This document shows positions 8,895 to 17,579 of a DNA stretch of 64,000 nt, piece by piece. This DNA comes from Olivibacter oleidegradans (lineage in GTDB: Bacteria > Bacteroidota > Bacteroidia > Sphingobacteriales > Sphingobacteriaceae): positions 1,736,001 through 1,800,000 of the forward strand of contig NZ_JBHLWO010000001.1 in NCBI RefSeq assembly GCF_042432805.1, written 5' to 3'. A program made the translations under genes and the position numbers. The stretch's first letter is position 1, and the number at the start of each line of letters is the position of its first letter. The notes under the pieces were generated by a model, which was given only the letters and a program-made list of their open reading frames with translations, was not told the DNA's origin and made no database searches.

Positions 8895-9932
8895 ATGAGA
8901 AAATCAATACTATTAGCATTCATACTTTTTGTTTGTTCGGTTAAAACGGATGTAAAAAGTTGCACACGCGTGGTCTACAAGGGTACGAATGGCACCTTGT
9001 TAACAGCTCGTTCTATGGATTGGAAAGATGATATTCTTACAAACCTCTGGATTTTTCCGCGCGGGATGGAACGAAGCGGGGAGGTGGGACCAAAATCCAT
9101 CCAATGGAAATCAAAATATGGAAGTGTAATTGCTTCCGGCTATGATATTTCCACAACGGATGGCATGAATGAGAAGGGGCTGGTAGCTAATGTCTTGTGG
9201 TTAGCCGAGTCTGAATATCCTATTTGGAATCAACAAACACCTGGTTTATCGATTGCACTATGGGCACAGTATGTACTTGATAATTTCGCAACCGTATCAG
9301 AAGCTGTAGACGCTCTTCAAGATGAGAAAATCACGATTATAACGGCAAATGTACCTGGACAGGAGCGCTTGACTACCTTGCATCTATCACTTTCGGATGG
9401 AACAGGAGACAACGCTATTTTTGAATATATTAAAGGCAAACTGGTGATCCATCACGATACGTCCTATAACGTGATGACAAACTCACCTATTTTTGAAAAG
9501 CAGTTAGCATTAAATGAATATTGGTCAGAAATCGGAGGAACTGTCATGCTGCCGGGAACGAATAGAGCAGTAGATCGCTTTGTACGTGCTGCGTTCTATG
9601 CGAATTCAGTTCCCAAAACGGCCGATCGCAGAATTGCAGTAGCAAGTGCTTTCAGTGTTATTCGGAACTGCTCTGTTCCATTTGGAATTTCTACACCTGA
9701 TCAACCTAATATATCCTCTACGCGTTGGCGTTCGGTTTCAGACCATAAGAATTTAGTTTATTATTTTGAAACCGCCCTTACTCCTAACACATTTTGGGTC
9801 GATTTCAAAGACGTAGATTTTTCGGAGAATGCAGCGGTGAAAGTGCTTAAAATTAGTAATGGCGAAACTTACGCTGGAAATGCTGCCAAAAAATTTATAA
9901 TAAGTAAACCTTTTAAATTTCAGGGCTTGTAA
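8895..9932 (+). CDS. Linear amide C-N hydrolase (choloylglycine hydrolase / penicillin V acylase family)
   Basis: 345 aa. A Sec signal (residues 1-22, ending VKS) precedes Cys23 in CTRVVYKG. In this Ntn-hydrolase family the N-terminal Cys exposed by processing is the nucleophile, so signal cleavage before Cys23 would itself mature the enzyme. Further family marks are LTARSMDW, where the Arg and Asp contact the substrate, GMNEKGLVANVLWL and NVMTNSP. The enzyme should hydrolyse an amide bond in the periplasm or outside, for example an N-acyl or bile-salt-like substrate; the substrate is unknown. It follows the pyruvyl-transferase-like gene beyond a terminator. Confidence 0.9.
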   Translation: MRKSILLAFILFVCSVKTDVKSCTRVVYKGTNGTLLTARSMDWKDDILTNLWIFPRGMERSGEVGPKSIQWKSKYGSVIASGYDISTTDGMNEKGLVANVLWLAESEYPIWNQQTPGLSIALWAQYVLDNFATVSEAVDALQDEKITIITANVPGQERLTTLHLSLSDGTGDNAIFEYIKGKLVIHHDTSYNVMTNSPIFEKQLALNEYWSEIGGTVMLPGTNRAVDRFVRAAFYANSVPKTADRRIAVASAFSVIRNCSVPFGISTPDQPNISSTRWRSVSDHKNLVYYFETALTPNTFWVDFKDVDFSENAAVKVLKISNGETYAGNAAKKFIISKPFKFQGL

Positions 9933-10190
9933 ACGTATAAGGGACAGCATAGATCTTTTTTGGCCAACGAACACTGCTTGCTATTTCCAGTGCTTAACAT
10001 ATCGTTAACGATTAGAAAACCCTGCTTGCTGTATATTTTATCTTTTCTATTTAAAGACATACTAATTGTTGGAAAAGAACGAAGGCTGTGAATGTTGGCT
10101 AAATTAAGCCTTGAATAAAGAAAATCGATATTTAAAGACTAATTTATCGCCGATAACGTTTATGTTATCATAGCCATAAATTATATCATC

Positions 10191-10898
10191 ATGATCTTTA
10201 TATATAATCGTCAAATTTTTTACTGTATAACTCTTGGTATATTTTTTTCAATGCCTTATCTAGCTTTTTGCCAATTTGGAGGAGGTCTGAGCGTGGAATT
10301 GGGAGCCGGAGCCACTCAGCTTTACGGTGAAATGATGCATAAGCCACTGAAATTTGGCTATCATATAGGCGCTGATTATATTGTGATTCCTTTTATGACA
10401 GTTGGTGTGCAAGGAATGATGGGTCGACTTGCTGCTAACGATCCGATGGGACGAATGGCCAAAAATAATTACATGGGCGCTAACATCAATGCAAAAGCGC
10501 GCTTAGGGTTATTGTGGATCGATGACAAGGAAAATTTCGAGTTGACTTATATCCGTGAACATTTTTTCAGATCCTTGATCCGTAATATTTATGTAGGCAC
10601 AGGGATTGGTTTATTGCGAAATGAAATTGATGCAAACCGAGGAACGCCAAATGATGCACATTTGGTAGGTGAAGATGAAAGCAGCGCGGTATTTGTGCCA
10701 TTAAATTTAGGTATTGACATTCCCTTTGGCTATTCGATAAGCGGACCAACTTGGGCTATCAACGCAAATGCTCAACTGGGACTTTACTTTGGGGATGAAT
10801 TAGACGGTTACGCCAATATGTATAGTCGGCATGATGACCGCCTACTCTATTTTTCGCTTAGTATTAAAAAATCTTTCTTAAATCGTGCGACGCGATGA
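10191..10898 (+). CDS. Outer-membrane beta-barrel-like protein, function unknown
   Basis: 235 aa with a hydrophobic N-terminal signal ending near LAFCQFGGG, followed by alternating aromatic/Gly-rich strands (SVELGAGATQLYGEM, FGYHIGADYIVIPFMTVGVQ, IYVGTGIGLLRNE) and a C-terminal YFSLSIKKS strand. This is the pattern of a small PorT/OmpW-type barrel common in Bacteroidota. It has no recognisable catalytic motif. It stands alone between two PUL-like blocks with 258 bases free upstream and 408 downstream. Confidence 0.7.
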   Translation: MIFIYNRQIFYCITLGIFFSMPYLAFCQFGGGLSVELGAGATQLYGEMMHKPLKFGYHIGADYIVIPFMTVGVQGMMGRLAANDPMGRMAKNNYMGANINAKARLGLLWIDDKENFELTYIREHFFRSLIRNIYVGTGIGLLRNEIDANRGTPNDAHLVGEDESSAVFVPLNLGIDIPFGYSISGPTWAINANAQLGLYFGDELDGYANMYSRHDDRLLYFSLSIKKSFLNRATR

Positions 10899-11306
10899 CC
10901 TCATGTATTCAGCTTCAAAGTTGTTTTAATTCCGTTAGAATTACTGCCAACGATGGCATTTTTCTACATTTTGTGGAGATTTTTGTGGTTGGCAGGTGCG
11001 GGTGAGGATCATCCTCTGTTATTTGTCAAAAAAGAATCAATCGACAATCAATATATCTGTATATATTTTATAACTGGTTAAGTGTTTGAATAACAATTGA
11101 TAATTTGGAGGCCAGTTAAATGAATCACCTGAATATATAAGCCCTTTTCACCTGCGTAAATTTTTTTATCTGTTTAAACGCATAGTCAGTGCAAGTACGG
11201 CAAAATAATTGTTGCTAAAACGTTTAATTCTATTGGGATTAGGTTATAGCTTGACCGGTTTGCGCTATCGGTCCCTCTACAAGTTAAATATTGTAATTTT
11301 TAAACT
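10899..11306. other. Intergenic region upstream of the second susC
   Basis: No coding frame that I can support. It has a loose inverted repeat CTGCCAAC (10944-10951) / GTTGGCAG (10988-10995) with a 36-base loop, and AT-rich stretches (TATATATTTTATAA near 11060). It probably carries the promoter of the susC at 11307, but I cannot place -33/-7 boxes with confidence. Confidence 0.4.
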
Positions 11307-14300
11307 ATGTTTCAGTACTACAAAATGCTCCTTGGAGCTGTATTTTTCTTTTTGCTGAGTACAGCTCAATTGTATGCACAGCAAACGATTAAAGGAACGG
11401 TGAAAGATGAATCAGGCCCATTACCCGGCGTTACCGTCATGGTTAAGGGACAGCAACAATCCGTTCAGACTTCGCCCAACGGAGTCTACGAAATCAAAGC
11501 GAAAAAAGGAGAAATCCTTGTTTTCACCTATATCGGTTATACTCGAAAGGAGGTGGCTGTTGGTGATAATCCAATAATGAACGTTACCCTTGCTCCGGAA
11601 ACCAATGCGCTGAATGAGGTCGTCGTAAGTGCGTTGGGGATTAAACGCGAATCGAAAGCTTTGGGTTATTCCACCACCCGGGTAGAGGGGGATAAGTTTA
11701 CCCAATCGCGTGATGTAAACTTGGGTAATGCCCTTACCGGTAAAGTTGCCGGGGTTAGTGTCTCGAATAATGCCACAGGAGCTTCCGGTAGCAGTCGGGT
11801 TGTGATCCGAGGTAATGCTTCGATGACGGGCAATAACCAACCGCTGTATGTTATTGATGGTGTGCCGTTCGACAATACCAATCAAGGCAGTGCGGGACAA
11901 TACGGCGGACTCGACCTCGGTGATGGTTTATCGAATATCAACCCCGATGACATTGCCGACATTCAAGTATTGAAAGGTGCGGCAGCTTCAGCTCTATATG
12001 GTTACCGTGGCGGTAATGGTGCTATCTTAATCACCACAAAAAGTGGGAAGGCGGGTGAGGTCTTATCTGTTGAGCTGAATAACAACTTCACCCTGAACAA
12101 TATTATCGACTTCAGAGATTTTCAAAACGAATACGGACAAGGTACGCAAGGGGTAAAACCTACTTCGGCAACTTCCGCGCTTAACTCAGCTGTTTCCAGC
12201 TGGGGGCCTCGATTTGATGGTTCCGAAGCAGTGAATTTATTAGGTAATACTTATACCTATTCTCCCGGGCCGGATAATTGGAAGAATTTCTATAGAAACG
12301 GTATCAATAACCAAACCTCAGTTGCTATTGCCGGAAGTAGTGAGAAGGTGCGTTACCGCGTTGGCTTATCGAACTTATATAACAATCCCAACATTCCCAA
12401 TTCGAACATGAAGCAACAGGGAATTAACACGAATACCAGCTATAAGATTACTGATAAGCTAGAGTTAACCATTACTGCGAATTATATCTTTGAACAGGTA
12501 AAAAATCGGGCTTTGTTAGCTAATAACTCTACGAATATTAATGCTTCAACCTTGTATTTAGGAAATGGTTACGACATTCGATGGCTAAATCCCTATCGTA
12601 ACGCTGACGGGAATGAATTGCTTCCTGGAACAAACCTCTACTTCAACAATCCATATTTTTTAGCCTACGAACATCAGAACAATACGGATCGTAACCGCTT
12701 AACCGGGGCGGCGACACTGAAATATGATATCTTAGACTGGTTATCTATTCAGGGACAAGTGAGTAGGGATGGTTATGTTTTTCAATTTAGAAAGGTAACG
12801 CCTACCGGAACGGCTTATGCAAATGGAGGCGAGCTGACAGAATATGAGCGTAACTTCCGCGAACTGAACGCCAACTTTTTGATTACCGCGAATAAGAAGA
12901 TCGGTGAGAATTTTAGTATCAACGCGTCGTTAGGCGGTAATCACCAGGACAACATTAACCGTGCCTACGGCCTGTTAGGCGGTGCCGCGGGACCTTTTAT
13001 TGTGCCTTATGTGTATAATATTAATAATATCAATGCACCGAATACTAAATATGTGCCCGAGTACGAGCGTTTTCGAGTAAACTCTTTTTATGGTACGGCA
13101 GACTTTGGTTATAAGGATTTTCTATTCTTGAACTTCACAGGAAGAAACGACTGGTTCTCCACTTTAAACCCTAGTAACAACAACTATTTCTATCCGTCAG
13201 TGAGCACCAGTTTTGTATTCAGTGAGGCCTTCGATTTACCGGAAGCAATCAGCTTTGCCAAATTCAGAGCCTCTTATGCTGAATCGTCCAATGGAACAAC
13301 TCCTTATCAGAATTTACTGAATTTTTCTTTACGAACTTATGATAAGGACGGAGTGCCATTGGGTTACGTAAAGAATGAGAACGTGCCGAACACGAATCTG
13401 CGGCCCGTTCAAATTCGTGAATATGAGGCTGGTTTAAATATGCAGTTTTTCAATAATCGTTTAAGCTTTGATGCTGCAGTTTATCAAAAAGATACAAAGG
13501 ACGATATTGCCATCATCAGTACGAGTACAGCTTCCGGCTTTAATGCAGCTATTCAGAATATTGGTGAGGTGCGTAATCGGGGTATCGAAGGATTGATTTC
13601 AGGAACACCTGTCCAAAACGACAACTTTACGTGGAATACAAGCTTAAACTTGGCCTTTAATGATAGTGAAATTAAGTATTTAGGTGAAGGTGTAAATGCC
13701 TTGACCATCCAGGGGTCAGAGGCGGCTTACGGAAGTGGCGTGGTCGTGAGTAATGTGGTTGGTATGCGTTATGGCCAGATTATGGGTTTTGCCTATAGAC
13801 GGGATGATCAGGGGAATATTATTTATGGTTCGGACGGTAATCCGTTACGTACGGATGGTGTCGTACCATTAGGTTCGGGCGTTTACAAAACAACCGGTGG
13901 ATTCTCCAATCAATTCAAATACAAAAACTTCTCTTTGTCTGCATTATTCGACTTTAAGTTTGGCGCCAAATTGTATTCAGCGACCAACCTACTTTTATAT
14001 AATGCGGGTTTGCATAAAGAAACACTAAATGGACGTGAAGGTGGAGTTATTGGAGCCGGCGTTACCGAAGATGGCAGTCCGAATACCGTGGCGGTACCGG
14101 CACAAAATTATTATCAAAATTTAGCCATCAATAATAACATTGCGGAAGAGTTTGTATACGATGCAAGTTTTATTAAGTTGCGTGAGTTATCGTTGGGTTA
14201 TACCTTGCCGAGTAGCTTTTTGCAAAAAATGCCTTTTAAGGCTGCTACTATCTCACTGGTTACCCGCAACCTGGCGACCTTGTTGAAGCACACGCCGAAC

Positions 14301-14405
14301 ATCGATCCGGAGTCTGCTTACAACAATTCAAATGCACAGGGGCTAGAGGCTACATCCAATCCCCCTGTAAGAAGTTTTGGCTTTAATCTTAATGTTAAGT
14401 TCTAA
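11307..14405 (+). CDS. SusC/RagA-family TonB-linked outer-membrane protein
   Basis: 1032 aa without an STN domain. Signal peptide about 1-24 (ends QLYAQQ), carboxypeptidase-regulatory-like domain about 26-100 (IKGTVKDESGPLPGVTVMVK), plug with ALTGKVAGVSVSNNATGASG, PLYVIDGVPFDN and VLKGAAASALYGYRGGNGAI, then a barrel ending FGFNLNVKF. It differs from the susC at 2593 in having VVVSALGIKRESKALGYS in place of the VVVVGYGT motif, typical of the group paired with SusD_2-type lipoproteins. It is followed 12 bases later by such a susD. Confidence 0.95.
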   Translation: MFQYYKMLLGAVFFFLLSTAQLYAQQTIKGTVKDESGPLPGVTVMVKGQQQSVQTSPNGVYEIKAKKGEILVFTYIGYTRKEVAVGDNPIMNVTLAPETNALNEVVVSALGIKRESKALGYSTTRVEGDKFTQSRDVNLGNALTGKVAGVSVSNNATGASGSSRVVIRGNASMTGNNQPLYVIDGVPFDNTNQGSAGQYGGLDLGDGLSNINPDDIADIQVLKGAAASALYGYRGGNGAILITTKSGKAGEVLSVELNNNFTLNNIIDFRDFQNEYGQGTQGVKPTSATSALNSAVSSWGPRFDGSEAVNLLGNTYTYSPGPDNWKNFYRNGINNQTSVAIAGSSEKVRYRVGLSNLYNNPNIPNSNMKQQGINTNTSYKITDKLELTITANYIFEQVKNRALLANNSTNINASTLYLGNGYDIRWLNPYRNADGNELLPGTNLYFNNPYFLAYEHQNNTDRNRLTGAATLKYDILDWLSIQGQVSRDGYVFQFRKVTPTGTAYANGGELTEYERNFRELNANFLITANKKIGENFSINASLGGNHQDNINRAYGLLGGAAGPFIVPYVYNINNINAPNTKYVPEYERFRVNSFYGTADFGYKDFLFLNFTGRNDWFSTLNPSNNNYFYPSVSTSFVFSEAFDLPEAISFAKFRASYAESSNGTTPYQNLLNFSLRTYDKDGVPLGYVKNENVPNTNLRPVQIREYEAGLNMQFFNNRLSFDAAVYQKDTKDDIAIISTSTASGFNAAIQNIGEVRNRGIEGLISGTPVQNDNFTWNTSLNLAFNDSEIKYLGEGVNALTIQGSEAAYGSGVVVSNVVGMRYGQIMGFAYRRDDQGNIIYGSDGNPLRTDGVVPLGSGVYKTTGGFSNQFKYKNFSLSALFDFKFGAKLYSATNLLLYNAGLHKETLNGREGGVIGAGVTEDGSPNTVAVPAQNYYQNLAINNNIAEEFVYDASFIKLRELSLGYTLPSSFLQKMPFKAATISLVTRNLATLLKHTPNIDPESAYNNSNAQGLEATSNPPVRSFGFNLNVKF

Positions 14406-14417
14406 AAATATTATCCA

Positions 14418-15983
14418 ATGAGATATTCTAAGTCCATATTGACCTTGGCTTTGGCAGCGACTACCTTTTGGAGCTGTACCAAGGATTTTGAAGCAATCAA
14501 TACCGATCCGAATGCAATCCCGGAGAATGGGATGGATTATAATTTATTATTCTCTTCAGCTCAAGTGTACCATGCAGGCACTGATTATAATGTTTGGCGA
14601 AACGGTTTAATCTATTGTGCTACCATGGTGCAGCACCTCGCTTCTACACAAAGTTATTGGAACGGTGATAAATATACCTATGATGCGGCTTATAATGCTG
14701 CACACTGGGATCGTGATTATCCAAATGCTGTGAAAGACATTACCATGGTGCTCAGCAAATTCAAAGACGATCCTGCAAAAGCTAATGCTTATCACATCGC
14801 CCGTATTATGCGTGTTGCAATCTTTCAAAAGATGACGGACTTATACGGTGATATTCCGTATAGCGAAGCAGGGCTGGGCTACTTGGATGGTGTTGGCTAT
14901 CCGAAGTATGATACCCAGGAGGCAATCTATCATGATTTATATAAAGAGTTGGACGAGGCAGCAAGTGCGCTAGACGCGAATGCCGCCAATACTTTATCGA
15001 CGGCTGATTTAATTTACGGCGGTAACGTTGATAAATGGAAGAAGTTTGCCTACTCATTCATGGTGCGTTTGGGGCTGCGTTTGTCAAAGGTAGACCCTCA
15101 AACCGGTAGTCAATGGGTAAACCGAGCATTAGAAGGTGGTGTATTTACCGGTAATGATGACAATGCCATGATGCAGCATCAGTTAAATACGACGGATGCG
15201 GCCAATGCATACGGAAAGGTATTGGTTTATCAAGATGCTAACGCATCGCGGGTGAGCGAGGCTTTTATCAATCAATTAAAAGGCACCAATGACCCTCGAC
15301 TTATTTATATCGCTACGGTAGCTGAAGCACCTCAATTGGCTTACGGGAATGCAAACTATGATTTGGGAGATACTACAGCTTCCAAGCAATTAGGTATGCC
15401 AAACGGTTATGATGAATTGGGCGCTGAAACGGATATTTCAAAAGCGCCGAACTGGCCGGGAAATCTTAACAACTATTCGATTGTGAATCGTTATACCTAC
15501 GCGCGTTTGGATGCACCAAGCTTTCTATTGACTCATGCAGAAACGCAACTGTTATTGGCTGAGGCAGCAAATCGTGGTTGGATAGGGGGTGACGCCAAGA
15601 CCTACTACGACGAAGGGGTAAAAGCGGCCATCTTGCAGATGAACCAGTTGGGGGCGTCACCGGCCATCACAGAGTCACAGGCCACAGCTTACTTAACTGC
15701 TAACCCATTTGATGCCAATCAGGCGTTGGAACAAATTAATACGCAATATTGGATTGCAACGTTTATGGATGAGTACGAGGCTTGGACAAATTATCGGCGT
15801 TCAGGCTATCCAATATTAAAAGAAGTAAACTATTTTAATAATGTGACGAATGGCAAGGTGCCCCGTCGTTTTACGTATCCAACCAGCGAAGCATCGATCA
15901 ATACCGCGAACTATAATGAAGCGGTTTCCCGTTATCGTAACGGGGATCGAATGACTTCGCGTATGTGGTGGGACGTGGAATAA
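14418..15983 (+). CDS. SusD/RagB-like lipoprotein (SusD_2-type)
   Basis: 521 aa with a lipoprotein signal (TFWSC, Cys at about residue 21). Sequence blocks TDPNAIPENGMDYNLLFSSA, AYHIARIMRVAIFQKMTDLYG, GDIPYSEAGLG and KWKKFAYSFMVRLGLRLSKV are typical of the SusD-like_2 group. The C-terminal EYEAWTNYRRSGYP motif also fits. It should cap the SusC encoded 12 bases upstream. No glycosidase or regulator is adjacent, so the ligand cannot be inferred; related pairs in Bacteroidota may take up peptides or other non-glycan substrates. Confidence 0.93.
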   Translation: MRYSKSILTLALAATTFWSCTKDFEAINTDPNAIPENGMDYNLLFSSAQVYHAGTDYNVWRNGLIYCATMVQHLASTQSYWNGDKYTYDAAYNAAHWDRDYPNAVKDITMVLSKFKDDPAKANAYHIARIMRVAIFQKMTDLYGDIPYSEAGLGYLDGVGYPKYDTQEAIYHDLYKELDEAASALDANAANTLSTADLIYGGNVDKWKKFAYSFMVRLGLRLSKVDPQTGSQWVNRALEGGVFTGNDDNAMMQHQLNTTDAANAYGKVLVYQDANASRVSEAFINQLKGTNDPRLIYIATVAEAPQLAYGNANYDLGDTTASKQLGMPNGYDELGAETDISKAPNWPGNLNNYSIVNRYTYARLDAPSFLLTHAETQLLLAEAANRGWIGGDAKTYYDEGVKAAILQMNQLGASPAITESQATAYLTANPFDANQALEQINTQYWIATFMDEYEAWTNYRRSGYPILKEVNYFNNVTNGKVPRRFTYPTSEASINTANYNEAVSRYRNGDRMTSRMWWDVE

Positions 15984-15995
15984 TAGGAGACTTAT

Positions 15996-16046
15996 ATACG
16001 TAAAAAGTAAGCCACGGTTTTAAAACGTGGCTTACTTTTTACGTAT
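15996..16046. terminator. 21-bp perfect hairpin after the susC/susD pair
   Basis: Arms at 15996-16016 and 16026-16046 are perfectly complementary over 21 bases, with a 9-base loop of GTTTTAAAA type. The stem holds the GC core GTAAGCCACG and is flanked by T/A-rich DNA on both sides. It lies between the plus-strand susD and the minus-strand gene ending at 16086, so it can serve as a bidirectional terminator for the two convergent genes. Confidence 0.85.
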
Positions 16047-16085
16047 TTGTTTCCTGTTTTCAGACCTTCTGCAAAGGCTTACGAC

Positions 16086-16514
16086 CTATCTATAAGTAGT
16101 AGTTACTTGGTTGATCTTCCATCCGTTGCCTTCTCGACATAATTGAACATATTCAACTTTTGTAAAATCCGGGTATTTCATTTCTATCTGCGCAAGCGCA
16201 AATTGAGCACTTTGTTCGATTACATTGTATTGGGTTTTACAATTTTGTTTTAAATTTTTGTTCTGTTTTAAAAAATTAATTACCTGTGCTTTGGTGTGGC
16301 TATGAACAACACCTTTACCCGGGGTGTTACGTTTAAAGTTTTCGGTAAATAATTCTTCCAGATTTTCTGTACGGCCTAAGGTAATACCATCTATGTATTC
16401 ATGGATAGTGCTTTCTGCTGTATTTAAGTTTTTATCTGTTGTTGCAGCATTAGCAAAAGCACTTGAAGTAATAACTATAATGGCAGCGATGATGGATTTA
16501 ATGGAGGTTCTCAT
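16086..16514 (-). CDS. Secreted NTF2-like / putative lumazine-binding domain protein
   Basis: 142 aa. A signal peptide (about 1-24, ending AFANA) is followed by an NTF2-like cone fold: helix AESTIHEYIDGITLGRTENL, ELFTENFKRN, and C-terminal strands FALAQIEMKYPDFTKVEYVQ and GWKINQVTTTYR. This is the layout of the Bacteroidota lumazine-binding-like (PF12893-type) proteins, small periplasmic proteins of unknown role. Upstream of the gene (16562-16574) is the palindrome CTTTGAATCAAAG. Confidence 0.75.
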   Translation of the reverse strand: MRTSIKSIIAAIIVITSSAFANAATTDKNLNTAESTIHEYIDGITLGRTENLEELFTENFKRNTPGKGVVHSHTKAQVINFLKQNKNLKQNCKTQYNVIEQSAQFALAQIEMKYPDFTKVEYVQLCREGNGWKINQVTTTYR

Positions 16515-16668
16515 GACTTTACGATTTAAAGGGTTAATTTTTTATTATTTGCTGTTATATTTTGTTCTTTGATTCAAAGGTAAAGCAAAGGAACATGCGG
16601 CTCGAGTGAAATTAGGTGAGCTATGCGGAGAACTCGGTAAATAGCAGGGATTTTTCGGTGAAAATTGG

Positions 16669-16800
16669 CGAGTCGTTAAATGATGGAGTAGTTAAGAAGT
16701 AGTTGAATAGTTGAGTCGTTAAATAGTTGAGGTATTATGTTTGAAATAGTTGAGTAGTAAGTAGGGAAGTAGTTGAGTCGTTGAATGGTTGCAGTAGCAG
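16669..16800. repeat. TAGTTGAGT-type low-complexity repeats
   Basis: Irregular copies of TAGTTGA(G/A)T and GAGTCGTTAAA occur about six times, interrupted by short variants such as AGTAAGTAGGGAAGTAGTTG. The spacing is not constant, unlike the 70-bp array that follows. A smaller relative with GTTAG words lies at 516-575. Confidence 0.6.
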
Positions 16801-16850
16801 CAGTATTCGGTAACACCTACAGCTTAGCGCTTATTGCTTATAGCTTAATA

Positions 16851-17380
16851 GCCAATGTGATAATGAGAGGGGTTAGTGCGACTGAAAGCTGATAGCCGAC
16901 TTCTGACAGCTTGTTAATGAGCCAATGAGATAATGAGAAGGGCTAGCGCGACTGAAAGCTGATAGCCGACTTCTGACAGCTTGTTAATGAGCCAATGTGA
17001 TAATGAGAAGGACTAGTGCAACTGAAAGCTGATAGCCGACTTCTGACAGCTTGTTAATGAGCCAATGTGATAATGAGAAGGGTTGGTGCGACTGAAAGCT
17101 GATAGCCGACTTCTGACAGCTTGTTAATGAGCCAATGTGATAATGAGAAGGGTTAGTGCGACTGAAAGCTGATAGCCGACTTCTGACAGCTTGTTAATGA
17201 GCCAATGAGATAATGAGAAGGGTTAGTGCGACTGAAAGCTGATAGCCGACTTCTGACAGCTTGTTAATGAGCCAATGTGATAATGAGAAGGGTTAGTGCG
17301 ACTGAAAGCTGATAGCCGATTTCTGACAGCTTGTTAATGAGCCAATGTGATAATGAGAAGGGCTAGCGCGACTGAAAGCT
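16851..17380. repeat. 70-bp tandem repeat array, seven full units plus a partial eighth
   Basis: Units begin GCCAATG(T/A)GATAATGAGA at 16851, 16921, 16991, 17061, 17131, 17201 and 17271, with a partial unit at 17341 that diverges near 17381. They are nearly identical; differences cluster in the GGGTTAGTGCG segment (GGTT, GGCT, GACT) and at base 8. Each unit holds the inverted repeat AAGCTG / CAGCTT separated by 15 bases, so each could fold into a hairpin. Because 70 is not a multiple of 3 and stops occur in the unit, it is not coding. Confidence 0.95.
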
Positions 17381-17478
17381 GACCTCTGATAGCCGATCAC
17401 TTAAAACCTATAACATAGAACTTATAACCGACAGACAGACTATCTAAAGCTGAAAACCGAAAGCTGATTGCTGAAAGC

Positions 17479-17510
17479 TCATGGATAGCAAATATGTTTG
17501 CTATCCATGA
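17479..17510. terminator. Perfect 14-bp hairpin after the beta-galactosidase gene
   Basis: TCATGGATAGCAAA (17479-17492) and its exact complement (17497-17510) enclose the tetraloop TATG. It lies 70 bases beyond the 3' end of the minus-strand GH2 gene. It has no clear T-tract, so it may act as a 3'-end-stabilising hairpin as well as a terminator. Confidence 0.6.
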
Positions 17511-17579
17511 AATGGTACTACCTGAAAATAGGGGTTTATTATTAAGCTGTATGCAAGAAACAACTGTAAAAATCCGATG

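Larger units (their letters stand above)
16515..17579. other. Noncoding repeat-rich region of about 1 kb
   Basis: No supported gene. It contains in order: the presumed promoter of the minus-strand lumazine-binding-like gene, a TAGTTGAGT-rich low-complexity stretch (16669-16800), the 70-bp tandem array (16851-17380), degenerate CTGAAAGC/CCGAAAGC words (about 17400-17480) and a perfect 14-bp hairpin (17479-17510). Confidence 0.8.

Noticed and set aside
11253..11273. Small hairpin GACCG/CGGTC upstream of the second susC
   Set aside because: A 5-bp stem is too weak to call a riboswitch or attenuator.
11421..11900. Minus-strand frame of 159 codons
   Set aside because: Entirely inside the second susC; a shadow of the conserved plug-domain coding strand.
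16851..17380. CRISPR array
   Set aside because: Units are nearly identical over their full 70 bases with no variable spacers, and no cas gene is in the window.
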